From assembly GCF_000717655.1 (NCBI RefSeq), contig NZ_JNZY01000012.1:1-64000 (forward strand): DNA of 64,000 nt, in the 5' to 3' direction. The translations under genes and the position numbers were made by a program. Under the pieces are notes generated by a model. That model searched no databases, had not been told where the DNA came from, and worked only from the letters and a program-made list of their open reading frames with translations. Origin of the DNA: Streptomyces katrae (lineage in GTDB: Bacteria > Actinomycetota > Actinomycetes > Streptomycetales > Streptomycetaceae). How positions within the stretch are numbered: position 1 is the first letter of the stretch; every line of letters begins with the position of its first letter. Positions 42,674-50,358 of this stretch are shown here, in pieces.

Positions 42674-43216
42674 GTGCACGGTCCCGCGCTGTCCCTTTCC
42701 GCTTCCCTCCCCGCCTGGCTGCTCGTGCTGCTGTGCGCCGTGAGCGGTGCGTACTGCCTGCGGCGGGTGCGCAGATCGGGCGGCGAGGCACGCGGCGGGG
42801 CTGCGGGCGAGGCGCTGATGGGGTTCGGGATGGCGGCGATGGCCGTGCCGTCGGGCATCGGGCCGTGGGGGCCCGGGATCCTGCTGGGCGTGTTCTGCGG
42901 GGCCGCACTGCACGCCCTGTGGCTGCTGCGCGGCGGGGTGCACCACGCGCACCACCTGGTCGGCTCGCTGGCCATGGCGTACATGGCGCTGACGATGGCC
43001 GCCGGGCACGGGCACGGCGGGGGCCCGCCGCTGATCACGGGGGCGCTGCTGCTGTATTTCGCGGGGTACGTGCTGCTCGGCGGCGCCCGGCTGGTGACGG
43101 CGGGCGGGGGCGTGCAGCCGGTCCCGGGCGGGCCGCAGGTGGTGCCCACGGAGCTGACGCGGGCGTGCCGACTGGCCATGGGGATGGGGATGTTGGCGAT
43201 GCTGTTGAGCGTGTGA
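42674..43216 (+). CDS. DUF5134 membrane protein
   Basis: A 180-residue membrane protein with about five hydrophobic helices and histidine-rich loops (GGVHHAHHLVG, AAGHGHGGG) that could bind a metal. From memory this is DUF5134, often beside M56 peptidase genes in Streptomyces. Translation starts at GTG 42674. The M56 gene begins 91 bp downstream on the same strand. Confidence 0.8.
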   Translation: MHGPALSLSASLPAWLLVLLCAVSGAYCLRRVRRSGGEARGGAAGEALMGFGMAAMAVPSGIGPWGPGILLGVFCGAALHALWLLRGGVHHAHHLVGSLAMAYMALTMAAGHGHGGGPPLITGALLLYFAGYVLLGGARLVTAGGGVQPVPGGPQVVPTELTRACRLAMGMGMLAMLLSV

Positions 43217-43307
43217 CGCTTCGGGGCGCGGCGGGCAAACGTGTCCTGCGTCACCAATCACGAAAGCCCGTACCCGCAGGTAGCCCCGCGCTCATAGGCT
43301 GGCGTGC

Positions 43308-44246
43308 ATGATGGTCCCCGCCGCACTCCTGTTGCTCGGCGCCCTGACCGCAGTGCTCGCCCCCCGTCTGCTGGCCCGGGCCGAATGGCCCGACCGTGAG
43401 CCCGTCGTCGCCCTGTGGGTGTGGCAGTGCGTGGTGGGTGCGGTCCTCCTGTGCTTCGCCCTGTCGATGGTGCTCAGCGCGGCCGCGGCCTGGCTGGCGG
43501 TCCGGGGCCGGCTCTTCGCGGCGGCGCCGCACGGGGTGGTCGACGCGTACGCGCTGGGCCCGACCGGCGGCCCGTGGGCCGTGGGCACCGCGCTGGCCCT
43601 GGCGGGCGGCGGGCTGTGGACCGGGGCCCGGCTGACCCGGGAGGTGCTGCGGGCCCGGGCCCGGCGCCGGGCCCGGGGCGCCGAGCTGCTCGTACGGGCG
43701 CCGCTGCTGCCCGGGGAGGACCCGGCCGGGGCGCGCCTCGTCGTACTGGAAGGGACCCGGCCCGACGCGTGGTGGCTGCCGGGCGCTGCCCCGCAGCTGG
43801 TGGTGACCACGGCCGCGCTCGGGCGGCTCAAGGGGAGCCAGCTGGATGCCGTGCTGGCGCACGAGCAGGGGCATGCGGAGGCCCGGCACGACTGGCTGCT
43901 GCACTGCTCGCGGGCGCTGGCGGGGGGATTCCCGCAGGTGCCGGTGTTCGCGGCGTTCGAGGCGGAGATGCACCGGCTCGTCGAACTGGCCGCCGACGAC
44001 GTGGCCTCGCGGCGGTACGGGAGACTGACGATCGCGCTGGCGCTGGTCGGTCTCAACGAGGACCGGGGGGTGTTCGGGCCCTACCCGAGCCCGCAGCCGC
44101 ACGTGTCCGAGCGGGTGCGGCGGCTGCTGTCGGCTGCGCCGCGGCTGTCGGCGGGCCGCCGGCTGCGGCTGACGGCCCTGGCCACGCTGGTCCCGGCGGT
44201 ACCGCTGGTGGTGGCCCTGATGCCGGCTCTGAGCGCGCTCGCCTGA
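43308..44246 (+). CDS. M56-family membrane zinc metallopeptidase
   Basis: A 312-residue BlaR1/HtpX-like protease. Membrane helices at the N-terminus, near residues 35-60 and 90-110, and at the C-terminus flank the active domain. The zinc motif is VLAHEQGHAEARHDWLL with a downstream Glu in EMHRLVELAADDVASRR. In related systems the protease relays a cell-envelope signal to a BlaI repressor; no BlaI gene is adjacent here. Start ATG at 43308 (or 43311). Confidence 0.88.
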   Translation: MMVPAALLLLGALTAVLAPRLLARAEWPDREPVVALWVWQCVVGAVLLCFALSMVLSAAAAWLAVRGRLFAAAPHGVVDAYALGPTGGPWAVGTALALAGGGLWTGARLTREVLRARARRRARGAELLVRAPLLPGEDPAGARLVVLEGTRPDAWWLPGAAPQLVVTTAALGRLKGSQLDAVLAHEQGHAEARHDWLLHCSRALAGGFPQVPVFAAFEAEMHRLVELAADDVASRRYGRLTIALALVGLNEDRGVFGPYPSPQPHVSERVRRLLSAAPRLSAGRRLRLTALATLVPAVPLVVALMPALSALA

Positions 44247-44328
44247 TCGGCCGGGTCCGGTCACGCCGGCCTGATCCGCCCGCCAGGGTGCGGAGAGGCC
44301 GAAATCCGCCGTTCCCCCGTGGGAGCCC

Positions 44329-44363
44329 CTGCTCTGGGTGATCCCCCGCGTCACCCAGAGCAG
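44329..44363 (+). terminator. 13-bp perfect stem after the M56 gene
   Basis: CTGCTCTGGGTGA and TCACCCAGAGCAG are exact inverted arms around nine bases, 83 bp past the M56 stop and 56 bp before the TetR start. It probably ends the M56 transcript, although it could also bind a regulator of the next gene. Confidence 0.6.
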
Positions 44364-44386
44364 GTGATTCCCGTGCGCTGAGTATA

Positions 44387-44405
44387 TTGGCTGGGAGCCA
44401 GTCAA
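44387..44405. promoter_or_regulatory. TetR autorepression site candidate
   Basis: TTGGCTGGGAGCCAGTCAA pairs at seven of nine positions as TTGgCTGG...CCAGtCAA, ending 14 bp before the TetR ATG at 44419. It overlaps the likely promoter (GAGTATATTGG). Confidence 0.45.
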
Positions 44406-44418
44406 CGCAGGAGTAAGC

Positions 44419-45048
44419 ATGTCCCCGCGCAGCGCATCGGTCAATGAAGAATTGCGCAGACGTTCCCGGGAGCGGCTGCTCCAGGCCACGGTCGATCTCG
44501 TCGCCGAGCGCGGCTACGAGGCCACCACGCTCGGCGACATCGCCGACCGGGCGGGCACGGCCCGCGGCCTGGTCTCGTACTACTTTCCGGGCAAGCGGCA
44601 GCTGCTGCAGTCGGCGGTGCACCGGCTGATGCACCTCACGCTGGACGCGGCCCTGGAGCGGGAGCCGCGCAGCGGCGACGGCCGCGAGCGGCTCGCCCGT
44701 GCCGTCGACGCGATCCTCGGGCTCGCCCGGGACGAGCCGCTGCTGATGCGGACCCACATGGCGGGCATCCTCCAGGCCGAGGGGTTCGTCCAGTGCCCGG
44801 AGCAGCAGCGGCTGGCGGAGCTGCTCCGGGACACGGTCACGCGGTACGGGTCGGCGGACCTGGACACCGACTACCCGCTGCTGCGGGCGCTGCTGATGGG
44901 CGCGGTGGTCGCGGTCCTGCTGCCGGGGGCTCCGATGCCGCTGGCGCGGCTGCGGGCGGAGCTGTTCCAGCGGTACGGGCTGGACTGGGAGCTCGGCGTC
45001 CCGCCGGACGGCGGACCGCCCGGCGGAACGTTTCCCTCAAAGGGGTGA
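44419..45048 (+). CDS. TetR/AcrR-family regulator
   Basis: A 209-residue TetR protein. The helix-turn-helix is TTLGDIADRAGTARGLVSYYFPGKRQLLQSAV (about residues 36-68), with a BetI-like ligand domain after it. A palindrome just upstream suggests autoregulation. The adjacent LVIVD gene is convergent, so its targets may be elsewhere. The ATG at 44419 follows AGGAG. Confidence 0.9.
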   Translation: MSPRSASVNEELRRRSRERLLQATVDLVAERGYEATTLGDIADRAGTARGLVSYYFPGKRQLLQSAVHRLMHLTLDAALEREPRSGDGRERLARAVDAILGLARDEPLLMRTHMAGILQAEGFVQCPEQQRLAELLRDTVTRYGSADLDTDYPLLRALLMGAVVAVLLPGAPMPLARLRAELFQRYGLDWELGVPPDGGPPGGTFPSKG

Positions 45049-45060
45049 CACCGTCGGCCG

Positions 45061-46542
45061 TCAGTGGTATTCGGGCTGGCTCTGCACGTTGAGCCGGTCC
45101 ATCCGCACCCACTTCGCGCCGTCGGTGCGCCAGTCGTCGATCCGCAGCACGTCGAGCCCCTTGGCGATGTCGTTCGAGTAGATGTGGCCGTTGTAGTAGT
45201 ACGCCGACCAGGACCCGCCGAGGCCGAGCCGGTCGGTGGTGAGCGGGCCGCGCTCGAAGTAGCCGATCTCCTTGGGCCGGGCGGAGTCGGTGAAGTCCCA
45301 CACCGAGACGCCGCCCTGGTACCAGGCCTGGACCATGATGTCGCGGCCGCCGCCGACCGGGATCAGCGAGCCGTTGTGGGCCACGCAGTTCTCGGTGTCG
45401 GCCTGCAGGCGCGGGATCTTGAAGTAGCTGCGGAAGACGAGCTTGCGCTGGTCGCCGCGGCCGGTGATGTCGTAGATGCCGTCGGCCCCGCGGTTCGGGC
45501 CGGTGGCCTCGTTGCAGGTGGGGCCGCCACCGCCGCCCAGCTCGTCGGTGAACACCACCTTGTCGGCCTTCTCGTTGAAGGTCGCAGAGTGCCAGAACGC
45601 GAAGTTCACGTTGTCCTGCACCCGGTCGATGACCCGCGGCTGCTCGGGCTTGCTGATGTCGAAGAGGATGCCGTCGCCCATGCAGGCGCCGGCGGCCAGC
45701 TTCTTCGAGGGCAGCACGGTGATGTCGTGGCACCCGGTGGTCTTGGTGACACCGGGGTTGGTGGGCCCGCCCGGGTTTCCGCCGTCCGGGAAGAGGACGG
45801 GGAAGGCGACGACCGCCGCCTGCGTCGGGTTCTTCTTCGGGACCTTGATCACGGAGATGCCGTCGTGCGGAGGCTGGCAGTCCGGGAACGCCTCGTTCGG
45901 GGAGTACGAGGCGACGTAGAGGTAGATGTCGCGCTCGCCCGGCACCAGCGTGTGGGTGTGGGAGCCGCAATTGGTCTCGACGGACTTGATGTACTTGGGG
46001 TTCTTCTTGTCCTTGATGTCGAAGATCTTGATGCCCTCCCACGAGGACTTCTCCGTCGCGGGCTGCGAGACGCTGTTGCAGGAGTCGTCGCTGCGCGAGG
46101 AGTCGGTGGAGAGGAAGAGCAGGTCCCCCTGGACCGAGACGTCGTTCTGGCCGCCGGGGCAGAGCACCTGGCTGACGGCCTTCGGGGCCTTGGGGTTGGC
46201 GATGTCGTAGATCGTGAAGCCGTTGTAGTTGCCGGCGTAGGCGTATCTGCCCTGGAAGGCCAGGTCGGTGTTGATGACGCCCGGGTACGTGCTCGGGATG
46301 TTGGTCAGGTGGCTGACGTTGGCGCTGTGCACGATCTCGTCCTGGCCCGGGATCTCGCCCGGGGCGAGTTCGCGGGCCGGGGCCGGGTCCGCGCCCTGCG
46401 TCGGGACGCCGGGCGATAAGTCCCCCGGATCGGGGGTGGCGGCCGCGGGACCGGCCGCGAACAGCGTGGCGAGCAGCCCGGCCGCGGCCACGGCCGCCCC
46501 CAGACTCCTGTGCCGCACTCTGGTGGTGTGCTTCGAGGTCAC
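45061..46542 (-). CDS. Secreted LVIVD-repeat beta-propeller protein
   Basis: A 493-residue exported protein. The signal peptide covers about residues 1-35 (SLGAAVAAAGLLATLFAAGP). The mature part is a propeller of LVIVD-type blades (FTIYDIANPKAPKAV, IKIFDIKDKKNPKYI, ILFDISKPEQPRVI, VSVWDFTDSARPKEI, LDVLRIDDWRTDG) with scattered Cys pairs. It has no catalytic motif and may be a surface or binding protein. GTG start at 46542 after GGGAGGG. Codon 42 is TTA (46417-46419), a bldA-dependence mark. It is divergent from the DUF305 gene. Confidence 0.88.
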   Translation of the reverse strand: MTSKHTTRVRHRSLGAAVAAAGLLATLFAAGPAAATPDPGDLSPGVPTQGADPAPARELAPGEIPGQDEIVHSANVSHLTNIPSTYPGVINTDLAFQGRYAYAGNYNGFTIYDIANPKAPKAVSQVLCPGGQNDVSVQGDLLFLSTDSSRSDDSCNSVSQPATEKSSWEGIKIFDIKDKKNPKYIKSVETNCGSHTHTLVPGERDIYLYVASYSPNEAFPDCQPPHDGISVIKVPKKNPTQAAVVAFPVLFPDGGNPGGPTNPGVTKTTGCHDITVLPSKKLAAGACMGDGILFDISKPEQPRVIDRVQDNVNFAFWHSATFNEKADKVVFTDELGGGGGPTCNEATGPNRGADGIYDITGRGDQRKLVFRSYFKIPRLQADTENCVAHNGSLIPVGGGRDIMVQAWYQGGVSVWDFTDSARPKEIGYFERGPLTTDRLGLGGSWSAYYYNGHIYSNDIAKGLDVLRIDDWRTDGAKWVRMDRLNVQSQPEYH

Positions 46543-46620
46543 TGTGCCCTCCCATGGGAGTCCGATCGATTCCGCTCGTGGTGGGAACGGAACCAGGACC
46601 CCGGCAGTATGTTCCTTACC

Positions 46621-47274
46621 ATGGACATGGCAAAGGGCTTACTCGGTCGAACCACCGGGGCGGTCGTGGCCGCGGGCGTCCTGCTCGCCCTGGCCGGCTG
46701 CCGGGGCGACGACGGACAGGGCGCGGCGGAGCGCGGTGGTGCGCAGGTCATCGCCCCCGGCAGACCGGGCGAGAAGGCCCGCACCCTCTCCCCCGGGGAG
46801 GCCGCGAACCGGCAGCCGGACGACAGTCCCAATGCGGCGGACCGGGCGTACGTGCAGCACATGGTCGAACACCACCGGCAGGCGCTCGCCATGAGCGCGC
46901 TGGTCCCGGAGCGGGCCTCCTCGGACGGGGTCAAGCGGCTCGCCGAGCGCATTTCGGCCGCCCAGCAGCCCGAGATCCGCGCGATGGAGAGCTGGTCGGC
47001 CCGCTACCGGGCTCCCTCCGGGGCCCCGGACGGCCACGACCACGGCGCGATGCCGGGCATGGCGACCGGGCAGCAGCTGAAACAGCTCGCCGAGGCGAAG
47101 GGCGCCGACTTCGACCGGCTCTTCCTCACCCTGATGACCGCCCACCACGAGGGCGCGGTGAAGATGGCGGGCGAGGTGCTGGCCACCGGAAACAACGGGG
47201 CGGTGGAGGAAATGGCCAACGAGGTGGTGGCCACCCAGACGGCCGAGATCCACCGGATGCGCGCGATGGGCTGA
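46621..47274 (+). CDS. DUF305 lipoprotein
   Basis: A 217-residue lipoprotein. The signal MAKGLLGRTTGAVVAAGVLL ends in the lipobox LAGC. The DUF305 domain has its two histidine blocks, AYVQHMVEHHRQALAMSALV and FLTLMTAHHEGAVKMAGEVL, and a linker HDHGAMPGM. These histidines and methionines suggest copper or other metal binding outside the cell. Codon 7 is TTA (46639-46641), so translation may need the bldA tRNA. The start could also be the in-frame ATG at 46609. It is divergent from the LVIVD gene. Confidence 0.88.
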   Translation: MDMAKGLLGRTTGAVVAAGVLLALAGCRGDDGQGAAERGGAQVIAPGRPGEKARTLSPGEAANRQPDDSPNAADRAYVQHMVEHHRQALAMSALVPERASSDGVKRLAERISAAQQPEIRAMESWSARYRAPSGAPDGHDHGAMPGMATGQQLKQLAEAKGADFDRLFLTLMTAHHEGAVKMAGEVLATGNNGAVEEMANEVVATQTAEIHRMRAMG

Positions 47275-47326
47275 CGGCCGCCGGACCCGGTGGCATGCTG
47301 GGAGCACCTGCGGGAGGAGCTCCGCC

Positions 47327-48685
47327 GTGCTTCGTGTCGCCGTCGTCGGTTCGGGCCCCAGCGGGGTCTACGCCGCTCAGACACTCGTACAGCAGCGTGA
47401 GGTGCCGGGCGTCCGCGTCGACGTACTGGACCGGCTGCCCGCGCCGTACGGGCTGGTGCGCTATGGGGTGGCCCCCGACCACGAGAAGATCAAATCGCTG
47501 CAGGGCAGCCTGCGCACCGTGCTGGAGGACGAGCGGATCCGCTTCCTCGGCAACGTCGAGGTCGGCGGGCCCCAGCTGACGACCGAACGGCTGCTCGAGC
47601 TGTACCACGCGGTGGTGTACTGCGTGGGCGCCGCCCGGGACCGGATGCTCGGGATCCCCGGCGAGGAGCTGGCCGGGGTGCATTCCGCGACGGCGTTCGT
47701 CGCCTGGTACAGCGGGCACCCGGACGCGGTGGGCGAGGCCTTCGACCTGCCCGGAGTGGACTCGGCGGTGGTCGTCGGGGCGGGCAACGTCGCCGTGGAC
47801 GTGACGCGGATGCTGGCCCGGGGCGAGCCCGAGCTGGCCCCGACCGACATGCCGCAGCCGGCCCTCGGCGCACTCGCCGAGAGCGGGGTGAAGTCGGTGT
47901 CGATGGTGGCCCGGCGCGGGCCCTCGCAGGGCAAGTTCACCACCAAGGAGCTGCGGGAGCTGGGCACGCTGCCGGGCGTGGCCGCGGTGGTGGACCCCGC
48001 CGAGCTGGCGCTCGACCCCGCGTACGCCGGCCAGGGCGCGGCCGCCGCGCTGCCCGCGGTGGCCCGGCGCAACCTCGAGGTGCTGCGCGGCTGGGCCGAG
48101 CAGGAACCGGGCGACGCCCGGCGCCGGATCGCCCTGCGGTTCTACCTGCGCCCCGTGGAGGTGCTGGGCGGCCCCGACGGCCGGGTCACCGGGATGCGCT
48201 TCGAGCGGACCGCCCCGGACGGCCGCGGCGGGGTCGCCGGGACGGGCGTGTACGAGGACGTCGAGGCGCAGTTGGTGCTGCGCTCGGTGGGGTACCAGGG
48301 GGTCCCGCTGCCCGGTCTGCCGTTCGACCCCGCGAGGGCGACGGTCCCGCATGCCGCGGGCCGGGTGATGCGCGCGGGCCGGGCCTCGGTCGGCGAGTAC
48401 GTGGCGGGCTGGATCAAGCGCGGCCCGACCGGTGTGATCGGCACCAACCGGCCCTGCGCCAAGGAGACGGCCTCCTCGCTGCTGCAGGACGCGGGGGCGC
48501 TGGCCCGGCGGGAGCTGCCGGGCGACCCGCTGGACGCTTTGCGGGCGGCGGGACTCCACCCCGTGGAGTGGCCGGGCTGGCTCGCGATCGAGGCGGCGGA
48601 GGCCGACCTGGGGCGCTCGCTGGGCCGCCGCTCGGTGAAGATCCCGGACTGGACGGGCCTGCTGGGCGCGGCGGCCGGCGGCTAG
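47327..48685 (+). CDS. fprA: Ferredoxin-NADP reductase of the FprA/adrenodoxin reductase type
   Basis: A 452-residue flavoprotein. FAD site VAVVGSGPSGVYAAQTLVQQ is at the N-terminus, followed by RLPAPYGLVRYGVAPDH, the NADP site VVVGAGNVAVDVTRML and the C-terminal GYVAGWIKRGPTGVIGTNR-like block (YVAGWIKRGPTGVIGTNRP). It carries electrons from NADPH to ferredoxin, for example for cytochrome P450s. GGAGGAG precedes the GTG at 47327. Its TAG stop shares the palindrome CTAG with the stop of the convergent ArsR gene. Confidence 0.92.
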   Translation: MLRVAVVGSGPSGVYAAQTLVQQREVPGVRVDVLDRLPAPYGLVRYGVAPDHEKIKSLQGSLRTVLEDERIRFLGNVEVGGPQLTTERLLELYHAVVYCVGAARDRMLGIPGEELAGVHSATAFVAWYSGHPDAVGEAFDLPGVDSAVVVGAGNVAVDVTRMLARGEPELAPTDMPQPALGALAESGVKSVSMVARRGPSQGKFTTKELRELGTLPGVAAVVDPAELALDPAYAGQGAAAALPAVARRNLEVLRGWAEQEPGDARRRIALRFYLRPVEVLGGPDGRVTGMRFERTAPDGRGGVAGTGVYEDVEAQLVLRSVGYQGVPLPGLPFDPARATVPHAAGRVMRAGRASVGEYVAGWIKRGPTGVIGTNRPCAKETASSLLQDAGALARRELPGDPLDALRAAGLHPVEWPGWLAIEAAEADLGRSLGRRSVKIPDWTGLLGAAAGG

Positions 48686-49038
48686 AGGGTGGTGTCCGCC
48701 CGGCGGCCCTCCTCCGCATCGGCGGCGCTGAGCACGCTGTCGAGCAGCCCTGGGAACAGGCTCTCCAGCTCCGCACGGCGCAGGGCGTTCATCTTCGCCG
48801 TCCCTCGGTAGGTCTGGCGGATCACGCCGGCCTCCCGCAGGACGCGGAAGTGGTGCGTGGTCGTCGACTTGGTGACCGGGAGGACGAAGTACGAGCACGC
48901 CAGCTCGTCCGGCGTGACCGCGAGGTCCCGCACGATCGACAGCCGCACCGGGTCCGACAGCGCGTGCAGCACCGCCTCGAGCCGGATCTGCGCGGGCTCG
49001 GGGTGGGCGAGCGCACGGGTGGTGGCCGTATCCGTCAC
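48682..49038 (-). CDS. ArsR-family repressor
   Basis: A 118-residue winged-helix regulator: LHALSDPVRLSIVRDLAVTPDEL, recognition helix region VTKSTTTHHFRVLREAGVIRQTYRGTAKMNALRR. There is no obvious CxC metal site in the recognition helix; one Cys (ELACSYF) is present, so it may sense a redox or organic signal. The GTG at 49038 has GGAG ahead. It follows the old yellow enzyme gene, and both upstream regions carry the same 23-bp operator. Confidence 0.9.
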   Translation of the reverse strand: MTDTATTRALAHPEPAQIRLEAVLHALSDPVRLSIVRDLAVTPDELACSYFVLPVTKSTTTHHFRVLREAGVIRQTYRGTAKMNALRRAELESLFPGLLDSVLSAADAEEGRRADTTL

Positions 49039-49071
49039 GTCTGCTGCTCCGTTCGCCCCCGGTCCGGTGTG

Positions 49072-49094
49072 TTGTACGAGAAATACCGTAGTAC
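49072..49094. promoter_or_regulatory. ArsR operator upstream of its own gene
   Basis: Read on the minus strand this is GTACTACG, four variable bases (GTAT), TTCTCGTACAA. It sits 34 bp before the ArsR start. The same sequence with a different centre (AGAC) occurs on the plus strand at 50336-50358 ahead of the old yellow enzyme gene. Confidence 0.7.
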
Positions 49095-49124
49095 ACCGGG
49101 CGACCGCACCACCCCTCGGTTCCG

Positions 49125-50258
49125 CTACCAGCCGCGGTGGTACGGGGTGGGGACCCTGACCCCGGCGCCGAGTTCGGCGGCCGCGCGGCGGGCCCAGTAC
49201 GGGTCGCGCAGCAGTTCGCGGCCCAGCAGGACCGCGTCCGCCTGCCCGTCGGCCAGGATCTTCCCGGCCTGCTCGGGCTCGGTGATCAGCCCGACGGCGG
49301 CCACCGGGAGGCCGGTACGGGCCTTGACCTCGGCCGCGAACGGCACCTGGTAGCCCGGGCCCACCGGGATGTCCGCCTTCGGGGCCATCCCGCCGCTGGA
49401 CACGTCCAGCAGGTCCACTCCGTGCGCCTGGAGCAGCCCGGCCAGCCGGACCGTGTCCTCGGGGGTCCAGCCGGACTCCTCCAGCCAGTCGGTGGCGGAG
49501 ACCCGGAAGAACAGCGGCAGCTCCTCGGGCCACACCGCCCGTACGGCGTCGACGACTTCGAGGGCGAAGCGGACCCGGTTCTCGAAGGAGCCGCCGTACG
49601 CGTCGGTGCGCCGGTTGATCTGCGAGGAGAGGAACTGGCCGATGAGGTAGCCGTGGGCGCCGTGGATCTCGACGACCTCGTAGCCGGCGGCCAGTGCACG
49701 CCGCGCTGCGGCCGCGAACCGGCCGGTGATCTCGTGGATCTCGGCGCGTGTCAGCTCGTGCGGTACCGGGTCGCCCTCGGCGAACGGCACCGGGCTCGGT
49801 GCGCTCGGCAGCCAGCCGTCCGCCTCGGGGCCGACGTAGCGGCCGCCTTCCCAGGGGCGGCCGGTCGAGGCCTTGCGCCCTGCGTGGGCGATCTGGATGC
49901 CCGGAACGGCACCCTGGGCCTTGATGAACGAGGTGATCGGGCGCAGCGCCTCGACCTGGGTGTCGTTCCAGATACCGAGGTCGTACGGGGAGATGCGGCC
50001 CTCCGGGGAGACGGCGGTGGCCTCCTGGAGGACGAGGCCGGTGCCGCCCACCGCGCGGGCGGCGTAGTGCGCGAAGTGCCAGGCGTGGGCCACGCCCGCG
50101 TTCGGGCCGGAGGCCTCGGCGACGTGCTGGCACATCGGCGCCATCCACACCCGGTTCGGGACGGTGACCGAGCGCAGGGTGAGGGGTGCGAAGAGGGCGG
50201 CGAAGGCGGCGGGAACGTCGGCGGCAGGGGTCGCGGGGGCGATCGGGGCAGCACTCAT
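49125..50258 (-). CDS. Old yellow enzyme-family NADH:flavin oxidoreductase
   Basis: A 377-residue FMN TIM barrel of the YqjM/xenobiotic reductase group. Landmarks are VPNRVWMAPMCQHVAEASG, GIQIAHAGRKAS (substrate His pair), VVEIHGAHGYLIGQFLSSQINRRTDAYGGSFENR and DAVLLGRELLRDPYWARRAA. It reduces activated alkenes such as enones or nitro compounds. Start ATG at 50258. The operator cluster at 50303-50358 and the downstream ArsR gene point to induction by an electrophile sensed by that repressor. Confidence 0.93.
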   Translation of the reverse strand: MSAAPIAPATPAADVPAAFAALFAPLTLRSVTVPNRVWMAPMCQHVAEASGPNAGVAHAWHFAHYAARAVGGTGLVLQEATAVSPEGRISPYDLGIWNDTQVEALRPITSFIKAQGAVPGIQIAHAGRKASTGRPWEGGRYVGPEADGWLPSAPSPVPFAEGDPVPHELTRAEIHEITGRFAAAARRALAAGYEVVEIHGAHGYLIGQFLSSQINRRTDAYGGSFENRVRFALEVVDAVRAVWPEELPLFFRVSATDWLEESGWTPEDTVRLAGLLQAHGVDLLDVSSGGMAPKADIPVGPGYQVPFAAEVKARTGLPVAAVGLITEPEQAGKILADGQADAVLLGRELLRDPYWARRAAAELGAGVRVPTPYHRGW

Positions 50259-50302
50259 GAAGGACTCTCCGGATGGGGCGGGGCACGCCGGGGATCGGCG
50301 GC

Positions 50303-50358
50303 TTGTACGAGCACCACCGTACTACGAACCTTCTCGTACTACGAGACTTCTCGTACAA
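50303..50358. promoter_or_regulatory. ArsR operator cluster with 17-bp direct repeats
   Basis: GTACTACGAACCTTCTC (50319), GTACTACGAGACTTCTC (50336) and GTACAAG (50353) follow each other with a 17-bp period; TTGTACGAG at 50303 begins a further half-site. 50336-50358 matches the arsR-promoter site. The cluster is 45-100 bp before the old yellow enzyme start and covers the stop codon of the upstream acyltransferase gene. Confidence 0.7.

Noticed and set aside
46510..46608. A longer start for the DUF305 protein
   Set aside because: It would put non-hydrophobic residues ahead of a proper lipoprotein signal peptide and overlap the LVIVD start region.
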